This document shows positions 25,536 to 34,653 of a DNA stretch of 46,354 nt, in pieces (the stretch's first letter is position 1; each line of letters starts with the position of its first letter). The notes under the pieces are model-generated. The model worked only from the letters and a program-made list of their open reading frames with translations. It made no database searches and had not been told where the DNA came from. Source of the DNA: CAYMMX01 sp964391675 (GTDB taxonomy: Bacteria > Cyanobacteriota > Vampirovibrionia > Gastranaerophilales > Gastranaerophilaceae). The stretch is taken from NCBI GenBank assembly GCA_964391675.1, contig CAYMMX010000012.1:1-46354 (forward strand), in the 5' to 3' direction. Position numbers and translations under genes: made by a program.

Positions 25536-25598
25536 TTTTAATTATTCAGTTTAAATTTTTTATAGGCTATTAGACTAATTTTGAATCCTATACTAGTT

Positions 25599-26417
25599 CT
25601 ATAAAATATTTTTTCCGTCTATATACATCATTTGTCTATCTTTTTTTATATTTCTTACTTTTGATGCATAATCTTCACTTAGAAGATTCCCTATAGATGT
25701 ATACAGTTTTAACAGAGCATTCTCAATATTGACCGAATTTAGCTTAATCATATCATTTGCCATTTCTTCATTGGACAAAGCAAGTCTTGTCATATCTCTA
25801 AATCCACTGGATGCAAGTTTAAGTGCAAGGGGGTTAGATTTGGCGGTTTCAAACAAAGCTTGAGAAATTAGCATCGGCATATGAGAGATTAAAGCAGTTG
25901 CTTCATCGTGTTCTTTAGCAGTTGTAAATATTGGCTTAGCCCCTAAAACTTCAATTATATCTATCAGTATTTTCATATCTTGAGGGTTATTTTCTTTGAA
26001 TGGAGTTATAACCCATTTTGCATCTTGAAAAAGTGATTCAAATGAATAATCAAAGCCCATAAATTCTGTTCCGGCCATGGGGTGAGAGGGGATAAACTTA
26101 AAACGCCAGTTTTTGTCTGGAATATAGTTTTTCAAACTGCAAACATCAGTTACAATAGTGTTGGGATTAAGTATATTGTTTAATTTTTCTAAAATTTCTA
26201 AGGTTTTATTTATTGGTGTACATACAAATACGACATCACATTCTTTTAATATCAGTAGGGATTTTGAAACTTTTGTTGAATACTTTTTTGCTTTATTAAG
26301 TGTTTGGTTTGATCTTGATACGGCACACACATCACACTTTAAAGCACATAAAGCTTTAAAAATTGATCCTCCGATTAATCCTAATCCAACAATTCCTATT
26401 TTTAAATTTCTATCCAT
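25599..26417 (-). CDS. tyrA: prephenate/arogenate dehydrogenase
   Basis: 272-residue NAD(P)-dependent dehydrogenase of tyrosine synthesis. The Rossmann motif GIVGLGLIGGS is at 8-18, VFVCTPI and TDVCSLK follow, and the catalytic region IPSHPMAGTEFMGFDYS holds the conserved His of the family; helical C-terminal dimer domain. No fused chorismate mutase or ACT domain. Prephenate and arogenate specificity cannot be separated by eye; cyanobacterial relatives prefer arogenate with NADP. Divergent from dxr with 42 bp between starts. Confidence 0.9.
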   Translation of the reverse strand: MDRNLKIGIVGLGLIGGSIFKALCALKCDVCAVSRSNQTLNKAKKYSTKVSKSLLILKECDVVFVCTPINKTLEILEKLNNILNPNTIVTDVCSLKNYIPDKNWRFKFIPSHPMAGTEFMGFDYSFESLFQDAKWVITPFKENNPQDMKILIDIIEVLGAKPIFTTAKEHDEATALISHMPMLISQALFETAKSNPLALKLASSGFRDMTRLALSNEEMANDMIKLNSVNIENALLKLYTSIGNLLSEDYASKVRNIKKDRQMMYIDGKNIL

Positions 26418-26459
26418 TGCCTGATTTTATCATATTTTTTTTTGTTGTACAATTTTATT

Positions 26460-27614
26460 ATGAAAAAGAAACAAATAAGTATTTTAGGCTCAACCGGATC
26501 TATAGGTACTCAAACACTTGAAGTTGTTGAAAAAATTCCTGATATGTTTGAAATTTTTGGATTAGCCGGAGGAGAAAATATAACATTATTAATGCAACAA
26601 ATACAAAAATTTAATCCAAAAGTTGTTTGTGTGAGGAATGTAACTGATAAAATTGACTTAGAAAAACGCTTTTCAGGTGTAAAAGTTTTATGCGGTGATG
26701 AAGGTTTAGAAGAAATATGTTCTAATGCCGATAATGATTTAATTATAGTTGCGGTATCAGGTAAAATAGGTTTAAAACCTACTTTAACAGCGATAAAAAA
26801 TAAAATTAATATAGCACTTGCAAATAAAGAGACATTAGTTATGGCTGGAGATATTGTAATGAATTCAGCCAGAGCAAATGGTGTAAGCATATTACCGATT
26901 GATAGTGAGCACAGTGCAATTCATCAATGTATTAAAAATATATCCGAAGTCAAAAAGCTTATAATAACAGCATCAGGGGGACCATTTAGGGATAAAAGCA
27001 TTGATGATATAAAAAAAGCAACTGTTGAGCAAACATTAGCCCATCCAAAATGGAATATGGGGAAAAAAATTACTGTAGATAGTGCAACTTTAATGAATAA
27101 GGGACTCGAAATTATTGAAGCACATCATTTGTTTGATATGTCTTATGAAGATATTGAAGTTGTTATACATCCGCAAAGTCTTATTCACTCAGCAGTAGAA
27201 TATATTGATGGCAGTGTAATTGCACAAATAGGTTTGCCAAGTATGCATATCCCTATACAGTATGCTTTAACATATCCGCAAAGAGTAGAAGGTATTAAAT
27301 CAAAAAGTTTTAATTTTTTGGAGGCAAATAGATTTGATTTTGAGAAACCGGATTTAATAAAATTCCCTTGCTTGAAAATGGCATACGAAGCCGGTATAAC
27401 AGGAGGTTCTGCCCCAATATGCCTGAATGCAGCAAATGAAGAAGCTGTATTTGCATTTTTAAAAGGACAAATTAAATTATTTAAAATTTCAGAAATCGTA
27501 CAGAAAATGCTTTTAGAACATACTGTAATCAAGAATCCTTCTATTGATGAAATTTTATTTATTGATAACGAAATACGAACTAAAACAAAAGAAATTCTTA
27601 ATGTTAGAGTTTAA
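26460..27614 (+). CDS. dxr: 1-deoxy-D-xylulose-5-phosphate reductoisomerase
   Basis: First committed step of the MEP isoprenoid pathway: DXP to MEP with NADPH. 384 residues from the ATG at 26460. Signatures are ISILGSTGSIGTQTLEV (NADPH binding), NKETLVMAG, the metal site LPIDSEHSAI, SGGPFRD, HPKWNMGKKITVDSATLMNKG and EAHHLFD. The in-frame TTG at 26442 would add six residues that family members lack, so the ATG is chosen. No clear Shine-Dalgarno sequence is seen, so the transcript may be nearly leaderless. Works with IspF (40150-40635) in this window. Confidence 0.96.
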   Translation: MKKKQISILGSTGSIGTQTLEVVEKIPDMFEIFGLAGGENITLLMQQIQKFNPKVVCVRNVTDKIDLEKRFSGVKVLCGDEGLEEICSNADNDLIIVAVSGKIGLKPTLTAIKNKINIALANKETLVMAGDIVMNSARANGVSILPIDSEHSAIHQCIKNISEVKKLIITASGGPFRDKSIDDIKKATVEQTLAHPKWNMGKKITVDSATLMNKGLEIIEAHHLFDMSYEDIEVVIHPQSLIHSAVEYIDGSVIAQIGLPSMHIPIQYALTYPQRVEGIKSKSFNFLEANRFDFEKPDLIKFPCLKMAYEAGITGGSAPICLNAANEEAVFAFLKGQIKLFKISEIVQKMLLEHTVIKNPSIDEILFIDNEIRTKTKEILNVRV

Positions 27615-27658
27615 TAAAACGCCGTACAAAAATAATTATTTTTGTACGGCGTTTTATT
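27613..27658. terminator. bidirectional terminator between dxr and glgA
   Basis: Perfect 46-bp palindrome (23-bp arms, no central spacer) with core AAAACGCCGTACAAAAATAA and its complement. It lies between the convergent stops of dxr and glgA and carries T-runs on both sides. Confidence 0.85.
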
Positions 27659-27663
27659 TTTAA

Positions 27664-29109
27664 TTATTTTCCGCAAAGTTCTTTATACACCTCTAAATAG
27701 TGTTTAGCACTGCTATTCCAGCTGTTATCCACATTCATTGCGTTTTTAACAAGCTTGTTCCATTCTTTTTTGTTTTTATAGATATGTATAGCATATTTTA
27801 TGCCATTTAACATATTTGAAGCATCGTAGTCCCAGAACTTAAAACCATTTGCATTTTCAAGCGGATGACCAATTACTGTATCTTCTAATCCTCCTGTTAC
27901 TCTTACAATCGGCAAAGTTCCGTATCTTTGAGCAATCATTTGGCTTAAGCCGCATGGTTCGAATTTACTTGGCATTAAAAACAGATCGCTTCCAGCGTAA
28001 ATTTGATTGGCAAGTTCATGATGAAATCTTGTATATGCCCTGATATTTTTGGTGGTGTGAGAAAGATGGTTAAAATGTGATTCTAGCCACATATCACCCG
28101 TTCCTAAAATTAATAAATCTGCATCAAGTGCTTTTAATTCTTCATCTATTCCCCAGAATAATTCGAAGCCTTTCTGGTTGGATAATCTCGAAACCATTCC
28201 GATTAAAGGTCTTTCTTCATTGTATTCCATTCCGAATTTATAATATAAATTCTTTTTACAGTCTATTTTGCCTTTCATGTTTTTCATATCAAAATTTTTG
28301 ATGATATATTTATCTGTTTTTGGATTAAATTCATCTGTATCAATTCCGTTTAATATTCCTAAAAGTTTATATGAATTATCTCTAAGTGTGCAATCTATAT
28401 TATAGCCGCCTTCAGGTGTTTGAATTTCTTTAGCATATGTAGGAGAAACAGTTATAACTTTATCGGAAAAATTAATTCCTGCTCTCATCCAGTTAACATG
28501 TCCAAAAAGTTCGGCTCCCCAAGAATACATGACTTCGTGTTTAGGAATTTGTGCAAAATCAAGAACATCGTCATAAAACATTCCCTGATGGAAAAGATTA
28601 TGTATAGAAAAAACGGTTTTTGTTTCTTTAAAAAACTCATTATCTCTGTAGGCAGTTTTTATATAAGTAGGAAGCATTCCGGTGTGCCAGTCGTTTGCAT
28701 GAATTATGTCCGGTTTAAAATTTAAAAGTTGTGCATATTCTAAAATTGCTCTTGAAAAAGCAATAAATCTCTCGTGGTTATATCTTTCATCAATATTAAA
28801 AGGGTAAACACAATCGAAGCATCCAAAATATTTTGGGTTATCAATAAAAAATACATTAATATTTGTATCAGGTAATTTTGCCATATAAAGTTCAAAGATA
28901 TTTTCACTCCACCCAAAGGCTATTTTTAATCTTGAATGTTCAAGATGTTTTAGTCCGAATTTTTGTTTATCAATGCAGCCATAAAGAGGTGTAAAGATAG
29001 CAATTTCAGCATCTTTTTCAAGATACTTAGGTAAGCTCCCTACTACATCAGCTAGTCCGCCTACTTTTGAAAATGGTTTTATTTCCGCAGATGCAAATAA
29101 AATTTTCAT
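27664..29109 (-). CDS. glgA: glycogen synthase (ADP-glucose)
   Basis: GT5 family, 481 residues, elongates alpha-1,4-glucan from ADP-glucose. The N-terminal KVGGLADVVGSLP (Lys16) binds ADP-glucose; HANDWHTGMLP, ISVHNLFHQG-like SIHNLFHQG, the GT-B C-terminal GMVSRLSNQKGFEL and the phosphate-binding PSKFEPCGLSQMIAQRYG box are all present. Length is typical. It lies 24 bp downstream of the 1142-residue zinc-ribbon gene on the same strand, so the two may be one transcript; no other glycogen gene is in the window. Confidence 0.95.
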   Translation of the reverse strand: MKILFASAEIKPFSKVGGLADVVGSLPKYLEKDAEIAIFTPLYGCIDKQKFGLKHLEHSRLKIAFGWSENIFELYMAKLPDTNINVFFIDNPKYFGCFDCVYPFNIDERYNHERFIAFSRAILEYAQLLNFKPDIIHANDWHTGMLPTYIKTAYRDNEFFKETKTVFSIHNLFHQGMFYDDVLDFAQIPKHEVMYSWGAELFGHVNWMRAGINFSDKVITVSPTYAKEIQTPEGGYNIDCTLRDNSYKLLGILNGIDTDEFNPKTDKYIIKNFDMKNMKGKIDCKKNLYYKFGMEYNEERPLIGMVSRLSNQKGFELFWGIDEELKALDADLLILGTGDMWLESHFNHLSHTTKNIRAYTRFHHELANQIYAGSDLFLMPSKFEPCGLSQMIAQRYGTLPIVRVTGGLEDTVIGHPLENANGFKFWDYDASNMLNGIKYAIHIYKNKKEWNKLVKNAMNVDNSWNSSAKHYLEVYKELCGK

Positions 29110-29133
29110 AACTTAAACCTTACTTTCTTTTCT

Positions 29134-32100
29134 TTAACTTGTAATCTGTGTATCTTGATTTTGTTCAATATCATTTTGATTTTCGTTTATTGTGTTTTCT
29201 TTTACTTTATCGAAATCGAGATTAATATCAAAATTTAATCCGTATTTGTTTTTTATTAATTGTGCATTTCCCTGAGATAGCTTTGCTAATTCTATAGAGT
29301 TATTTTCTAATAATATATTTGCAAGATGCATTTTAAATATAAAGAATAATAAATCGCTTGAGTTTTCATCTTTTTCTATTTTTACAACAGCGTTATTTGC
29401 TATTTCTATTGCTATTTGAGTGTTACCTTCTTCATATTTTAGTAATGATAAAAAGTACCAAGCTAATTGAGTAATAGTTTTTAACCCGAATTTTTCACTT
29501 GAATCAAGGACGTTATTATATATTGATGCAGCTTTTTTAATTTTTGCAAGTTTAAAGTATGAATACCCTATTAATAAGTCGCAGGCAAGTTCAATTTGGA
29601 ATAACCTGTAGGATTTTGCATTAACTTTTGCCTGATGTATATTTTGAGCAAATTTTTCATAATTATCTTTTTCTTTGTCAAATGCTGTTATTAAACTTAT
29701 TAATATTTTAGAAAATCTGTCTTCATCAGTATTGGAAATATTTAATTGTATGGTTACTTTATTCCCGTGTGTAACTTCATTTAGAGCCTTGAACAAGGTA
29801 AAAACTTGTGGAATTTTACTAAATTTTTCTTTTATTTTTTCTATAAATAATTCTATATTACTGTCTAATATCAAAACTTTTGCAAAAGCTGCAAAACAAA
29901 GTGAATCAAAAATTGTTGTTTCAAATTTATCAATTGATAAGTTTGTTGATTTTATTTTTTCTATAGTATCTGAATTTATCACATCTAAAATTTCATTTGC
30001 AGCTTCAATACAGTCTTTAAAATTACCTATACTGAAAAGAATTTCAATTTTTATTAGTGATATAAAGAAGAAAGCAGCATTATATTTTTCACTTGTCGGA
30101 TTAATGGAAAAATGAGGAAATTTAGCGAAAATTCTACGAATAGCGTTAAAAGCTTGTTGATAATTCCCGTTTAATAAATATCCCTGAAGCATTTTATTGC
30201 ATAAGGTTATTATTTTTTCATTATCTTCTGTTTGTTCAAAATTATTTAATATTTCTTGCAAAATCCCTTGTTGTTTTTCGGGAGAGTATTTATGTACTAA
30301 GTTTGAAATATTTTCGTATACTTCTTTCTTGTAGTCAATTTCGTTATTTTCAATACAACTATTTGCCAAATTTAAGAAATTATTGCTGCAATTCACATAG
30401 GAACTAAAATCTCCTAAGCTGTTGTTTAACTTTGCAAGTCTTTGCCAAGCAAGAAATTCTTCTTTATTATCACCAATTAAATTATAAAGCATTGATTCAA
30501 TATAGGTTGGTGAATCAGGAATTAATATTTTACTGATTAATTCCTGAGCAATTAATTTAATTGTTTCAGGATTTGACTTCGAATTTAAAAAGCTGTTTTT
30601 TATTATATTGTAGTTATTTATGTGAATTGATTTGTCATCTATGTAAACTAAGTTTTTATTAGTTAATTTTTGTATCTGTACTTGAGCATCAGGGATTCCC
30701 AAAAGATTAATAGTATTTAAATCTACTCTTGAATCTATTAATAATAACATTACAAAAAATTTATATGCAATTTCGTCTTTACTTAAAAGATGAAGTTTTT
30801 TAGCAAATAAATCTTCTAATGTCGGCGGGATAAATGTATTTTGGATATCTGTTTCATTTAATATTCCTTCTTTATCAATTGATAGAGATTCTGTTTCAAT
30901 AAGATAGTCTATTGCCGTATCTATAAATAAATAGCTTCCTTTAAAATTTTGTGCGATTTTTTTAATATAAATCCCATCTAATATATTTTTATATTTTTGG
31001 GGATTTTTCATCAGGATGTTTTTAATTTGAGAAGGTTTAACGACTATTTCAGTATAATGCTGGCATGAAAGAAGGAAGTGGGCATTTTTGTGCAGTGAAA
31101 ACTCTTTTTTTGAAAAAGTAATGTAACTGATTTGAAATTCTTCAAGTTTTTCGAAGAATAGCTGTAAAATTTCAAAAGATGAATCATCAATTTTATCAAA
31201 ATCTTCAATAATAATCATCGAGCCTTGAATTGAAGAAAAGAGGTTAAAAAAGATGTTAAATAAAGCTTTTCTTGATTCTTCAGGTTCAGCATTTTCTCTT
31301 AGTTTTGCATTTATTAAATTGTTTATGTAGTTATGAGGATCAATAGCCCTAAACATTTCAAAATTATGTAAATGAAAATTTCTTGGTGCTTTAGAAAAAT
31401 TACATATATCTGATATTAATTCTTTAAAAAAACCGTAAGGTTCGTATTTTAATCCATCATGACAAGTTATTTTAAAAACATTTCCAAATTTTTTAAGTTT
31501 CTCTATATTTTTCATTATTTTCTCTGTTCGTGGCATTAAATTATATGCACCCCTTACAGATATAATATTTATTGGCTTTAATTTAATTTGTTCGATAATT
31601 TTATTAATCAAATCAGATGACTCTGAATTGATAAAATTAAATCTTAATTCATCAAAATTAATTGCATCAATATTGTAAATTTCATTTTGTTCCTGATAAT
31701 ATTCTTGATCAAAAACTGGTAATGAAGGTAAGTCAAAATCTTCTTCTTTTTTTTCTTCTTCTTTAGGTATTTTTACATATTTTTTTATATTTAATTCGAA
31801 GAACATAACCATTTGATTTTTTATAAATGTAGAACTAAGAGTTGTTAATTCAAAATTTTCACAGACCATTTCGTATATAGATGAATCGGTTATTACTTGT
31901 AATCCGCTTAATAATTTTGATTGATCTTTTCCTTGATAAATCATTTTTATATCAAATCCGGATTTATAGTCTTCGGGTTGTGAATTAATATCTCTTTTTA
32001 ATATTGCAATATTACATTGTAGAGTTATACCTTTTAATTTATTAAGTTTAAAATTCAGTTCAGTTACTGAGTTTAAAATCTCAATAGAACCGTTTACAGC

Positions 32101-32562
32101 ATTATTTGCTGAATCGGATAACGATAAATCTTTATTAAATCTCAGTACATAATTATCTTCAATTATTTCTTTGACTAAATTATTTTCTTGTGCATAATCA
32201 TAAACTAATTTATCTAAATTAATTTTAAACTTTTCATATAATTTAGTAGAACCCAGCGCTGACTTGATATCATCCAGATTTGTAAAAGAAATAATCAAGC
32301 AAGCAAATTCGTCAATATTAGAACTGTTTATTGCTGCACTTGTATATGTATTAAACCCGCATTTTGTACATTTTGTACTTATTGTTTGATTTATTTTTCC
32401 ACATTTATGACATTTTGTAATAATTGAAAATCCGCATTTTTTACAAACATTACCTTGATTTATTGTTTTGCATTTTGGACAGACAAGTTTTAACACCTTC
32501 TTACAATTCGGGCATACAAGCATTTTCTCATCTATATCAAAATCACATTTCGGACATTTCAT
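29134..32562 (-). CDS. zinc-ribbon/cyclase-like/STAND-like/TPR protein
   Basis: A 1142-residue multidomain protein. Residues 1-70 carry six CxxC pairs (3-6, 17-20, 28-31, 40-43, 51-54, 65-68), i.e. about three zinc ribbons. Residues about 86-260 follow the class III nucleotide cyclase pattern (FACLIISFTNLDD, later EDNYVLRF) but lack the metal-binding aspartates. Residues about 330-560 resemble the ATPase of cyclase-linked STAND proteins (YEPYGFFKELI near 374; Walker-B-like MIIIEDFD at 450-457), but the P-loop position reads SVRGAYNLMPR without GKS/T. From about 690 the rest is helical repeat, TPR-like. It thus looks like a catalytically dead signalling scaffold. It is upstream of glgA with a 24-bp gap. 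Domain names are my reading of patterns, not search results. Confidence 0.75.
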   Translation of the reverse strand: MKCPKCDFDIDEKMLVCPNCKKVLKLVCPKCKTINQGNVCKKCGFSIITKCHKCGKINQTISTKCTKCGFNTYTSAAINSSNIDEFACLIISFTNLDDIKSALGSTKLYEKFKINLDKLVYDYAQENNLVKEIIEDNYVLRFNKDLSLSDSANNAVNGSIEILNSVTELNFKLNKLKGITLQCNIAILKRDINSQPEDYKSGFDIKMIYQGKDQSKLLSGLQVITDSSIYEMVCENFELTTLSSTFIKNQMVMFFELNIKKYVKIPKEEEKKEEDFDLPSLPVFDQEYYQEQNEIYNIDAINFDELRFNFINSESSDLINKIIEQIKLKPINIISVRGAYNLMPRTEKIMKNIEKLKKFGNVFKITCHDGLKYEPYGFFKELISDICNFSKAPRNFHLHNFEMFRAIDPHNYINNLINAKLRENAEPEESRKALFNIFFNLFSSIQGSMIIIEDFDKIDDSSFEILQLFFEKLEEFQISYITFSKKEFSLHKNAHFLLSCQHYTEIVVKPSQIKNILMKNPQKYKNILDGIYIKKIAQNFKGSYLFIDTAIDYLIETESLSIDKEGILNETDIQNTFIPPTLEDLFAKKLHLLSKDEIAYKFFVMLLLIDSRVDLNTINLLGIPDAQVQIQKLTNKNLVYIDDKSIHINNYNIIKNSFLNSKSNPETIKLIAQELISKILIPDSPTYIESMLYNLIGDNKEEFLAWQRLAKLNNSLGDFSSYVNCSNNFLNLANSCIENNEIDYKKEVYENISNLVHKYSPEKQQGILQEILNNFEQTEDNEKIITLCNKMLQGYLLNGNYQQAFNAIRRIFAKFPHFSINPTSEKYNAAFFFISLIKIEILFSIGNFKDCIEAANEILDVINSDTIEKIKSTNLSIDKFETTIFDSLCFAAFAKVLILDSNIELFIEKIKEKFSKIPQVFTLFKALNEVTHGNKVTIQLNISNTDEDRFSKILISLITAFDKEKDNYEKFAQNIHQAKVNAKSYRLFQIELACDLLIGYSYFKLAKIKKAASIYNNVLDSSEKFGLKTITQLAWYFLSLLKYEEGNTQIAIEIANNAVVKIEKDENSSDLLFFIFKMHLANILLENNSIELAKLSQGNAQLIKNKYGLNFDINLDFDKVKENTINENQNDIEQNQDTQITS

Positions 32563-32617
32563 ATGATGATATTACCTTAATATTGCATAAAAATCAACGA
32601 TTTATATTTTTATAATA

Positions 32618-32648
32618 AAAAAAGAAGCTTGTTTTAAGCTTCTTTTTT
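32618..32648 (-). terminator. terminator of the 32670 gene
   Basis: AAAAAAGAAGCTT / AAGCTTCTTTTTT with a 5-base loop, able to act on both strands. On the minus strand it follows the small 60-residue gene and precedes the long zinc-ribbon gene, separating the two transcripts. Confidence 0.75.
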
Positions 32649-32669
32649 AAAAATCTTTTTAATTAATTT

Positions 32670-32852
32670 TTATGAAAAAATACTATTTTTATTTTTTGCG
32701 TTTGCTGCGCCTGTTACAGATAAAAAATCCTTTGAGCCAAAGCAACTATTTAAACCGTTTACTGATGGAGAACTATTATCACCTTTGAATTCTTGAGCAA
32801 ATCCACTTGGTTTAAATGTAAAATTTGTATTTCCTATTGCTTTGGGTTCCAT
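32670..32852 (-). CDS. small tagged hypothetical protein
   Basis: 60 residues from the ATG at 32852 (begins MEPKAIGNTNFTFKPSG), chosen because GAAAGG lies about 9 bases upstream; the open frame continues upstream as an AT-rich Tyr/Phe-rich stretch that is unlikely to be translated. The sequence is rich in Asn, Ser, Phe and Gly (NTNFTFKP, EFKGDNSSPSVNG) with no membrane segment or Cys motif. It resembles the N-terminal Asn/Phe/Gly tags of other small proteins in this lineage. Function unknown. Confidence 0.55.
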   Translation of the reverse strand: MEPKAIGNTNFTFKPSGFAQEFKGDNSSPSVNGLNSCFGSKDFLSVTGAANAKNKNSIFS

Positions 32853-33016
32853 TTTATATACCTTTCTTGTATGTATATAATAATAAAAACAAAAACTGAA
32901 GAGATATTGCGTTTTTATATAATAAATATATACAAAATTTACAAAACTATACAAAACAATTTACTTAGACCAAAATCAATATTTATGCTACAATGTTAGC
33001 GATTAACGGAGGCTTT

Positions 33017-33919
33017 ATGAATGCTATACATATTTTAACAGATCCTGCAATTTTAGTTGTATTGGTAACTTTTTGTTCCATAATTTTTTATTTTGTAAAG
33101 AAAGTAAAACTTATTAATACAGAATTATTGAATATCTTAGAAACATTAAGTGGATTTAAAAAATCCGATTTAATTTTTAGATTTAAAGAATTAGATACGG
33201 TAATGAGTTCTAATGCTTATGTCTCAAATCTGTGGAATGATTTTAAAAACACCCTTATGTTTTCCGAAAGTATTTCAATGAAAGATAAGAATGATGAAAT
33301 GATTTTCCAAAACCTTTCTCAATCTGTTACAAATATTCAGTGTACAGTTGAACCGGCGTTTTTCTTTAATGAAGAAACTCTTGTCACGTCAAGAATGAAT
33401 TATAAATTTATTCAAACAGCCCCAACATTGTTAACGGGGTTAGGCCCTTTATTTACGTTTATGCACATTGGAATAGCTTTCTCAAAAGTTGATTTTTCAA
33501 GTCAGGAATCTACTATTAATTCTGTTTCAGGATTAATGGCTAGTATGCAAATTGCAGCTACTGTTTCGGTGCTTGCCGTAAGTACTTCCTTACTATTTTT
33601 ATTAATTGAAAGATTTTTATTTAATAATATGTGCAAGACTCCTTTGCATAATTTAGAAACCACTCTCAATAAGCTTTTTGAAAACATTTCTTCTGAAAAA
33701 TTCTTAATTGAATTGCTTAAAGAAACAAAGCTTCAGAACAATAATACAAATAATCTTCTTTCAGCAATGCCTAAATATTTTAAGGAATCATTTGATAAAA
33801 GTTTAGTTAATATATTAGTTCCTTATATGGAAAATATAGTTTTTGGAATTAACAAGCTCCAAGAAAAAGCAGTTCAAGCAAAGAAACAAAGTTCAGATGT
33901 AGTTGATGATTTATTTTAA
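33017..33919 (+). CDS. ZorA-like (MotA/TolQ-type) motor stator protein
   Basis: 300 residues from the ATG at 33017, fixed by the strong CGGAGG site 5 bp upstream. Membrane segments lie at about 11-27, 134-155 and 175-198. The second contains APTLLTGLGPLFTFMHIGIAF, which follows the ZorA/MotA-TolQ pattern (PxLLTGLGxLGTFxGL) seen in Zorya systems; the third (MQIAATVSVLAVSTSLLFLL) corresponds to the pore-lining helix. The cytoplasmic tail after about 200 is only about 100 helical residues, far shorter than the long tail of characterised ZorA. It is followed 10 bp later by a MotB/ZorB-like gene. Assignment by pattern; it may be an ion-driven motor unrelated to defence. Confidence 0.78.
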   Translation: MNAIHILTDPAILVVLVTFCSIIFYFVKKVKLINTELLNILETLSGFKKSDLIFRFKELDTVMSSNAYVSNLWNDFKNTLMFSESISMKDKNDEMIFQNLSQSVTNIQCTVEPAFFFNEETLVTSRMNYKFIQTAPTLLTGLGPLFTFMHIGIAFSKVDFSSQESTINSVSGLMASMQIAATVSVLAVSTSLLFLLIERFLFNNMCKTPLHNLETTLNKLFENISSEKFLIELLKETKLQNNNTNNLLSAMPKYFKESFDKSLVNILVPYMENIVFGINKLQEKAVQAKKQSSDVVDDLF

Positions 33920-33929
33920 TAGGTTTTAA

Positions 33930-34622
33930 ATGGCAAGAAAAAGTTTTAGAAAATCAGGTAGTGAAGAAGAAGAAAATGTGTTTTGGGTTACTATGTCAGA
34001 CCTTCTTCTTGGTTTGACAATGGTTTTTATGACTTTATTTGTTCTTGCAATGACAGGATTTACTCAGAACAAATTACAGCAGCAACAGACACAAAGTGAG
34101 GTCGCAAAAGAGCTAATTAAAAATATGAAAGAGCAAAATATTAATGCTCAAATTGATAATTTAACCGGTCAAGTTAAAATTTCAGACTTGGAACTTTTTG
34201 ATGTAAATAGTTACAATTTGTCCCAAAAAGGTAAATTATATCTTAATAAGTTTATGCCTATATATATTAATACAATATTTTCAAATCCTGAATTAAGTGA
34301 TAAAATTGTAAATGTTGTTGTCCAAGGACATACTGATTCACAAACTTATGCCGGAATTAATTCTAAAGAACAACAATTTATTAAAAATATGGACTTAAGT
34401 TTAAAAAGAGCAAATGCTGTTGAGAATTATATTTTCAATACGTCATATAATAAGCAGTATACAGATAAATTGCTAAAAACACTTGCCGTTGAAGGAAAAA
34501 GTTACACTGAACCGATTATAGTTAATGGAAAAGAAGACTATGCAAAGAGTCGTAGAGTAGAACTAAAATTAGTTGTTAAGGATTCTAACATTCAGGATTT
34601 CTTAAAATTAGTAAAAAAATAA
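33930..34622 (+). CDS. ZorB-like (MotB/OmpA-type) motor protein
   Basis: 230 residues. A short cytoplasmic N-terminus leads to one membrane helix (about 17-43) with VFWVTMSDLLLGLTMVFM, which places Asp24 at the ion-carrying position typical of MotB/ZorB/TolR. A periplasmic linker with coiled-coil character (45-75) follows, then an OmpA/MotB peptidoglycan-binding domain: VVQGHTDSQ (about 130-138), LSLKRANAVENYIF (157-169) and SRRVELKLV (207-215). Gap of 10 bp from the ZorA-like gene. The pair should form a proton- or sodium-driven stator complex anchored to peptidoglycan. Confidence 0.85.
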   Translation: MARKSFRKSGSEEEENVFWVTMSDLLLGLTMVFMTLFVLAMTGFTQNKLQQQQTQSEVAKELIKNMKEQNINAQIDNLTGQVKISDLELFDVNSYNLSQKGKLYLNKFMPIYINTIFSNPELSDKIVNVVVQGHTDSQTYAGINSKEQQFIKNMDLSLKRANAVENYIFNTSYNKQYTDKLLKTLAVEGKSYTEPIIVNGKEDYAKSRRVELKLVVKDSNIQDFLKLVKK

Positions 34623-34653
34623 ATATTAGTGTTTTAGATTAAGGAAAATTTTT

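Noticed and set aside
33017..34622. Flagellar MotA/MotB
   Set aside because: The MotA-like protein has only three membrane segments with the LLTGLG motif of the ZorA/TolQ group, and no flagellar or chemotaxis genes are in the neighbourhood.
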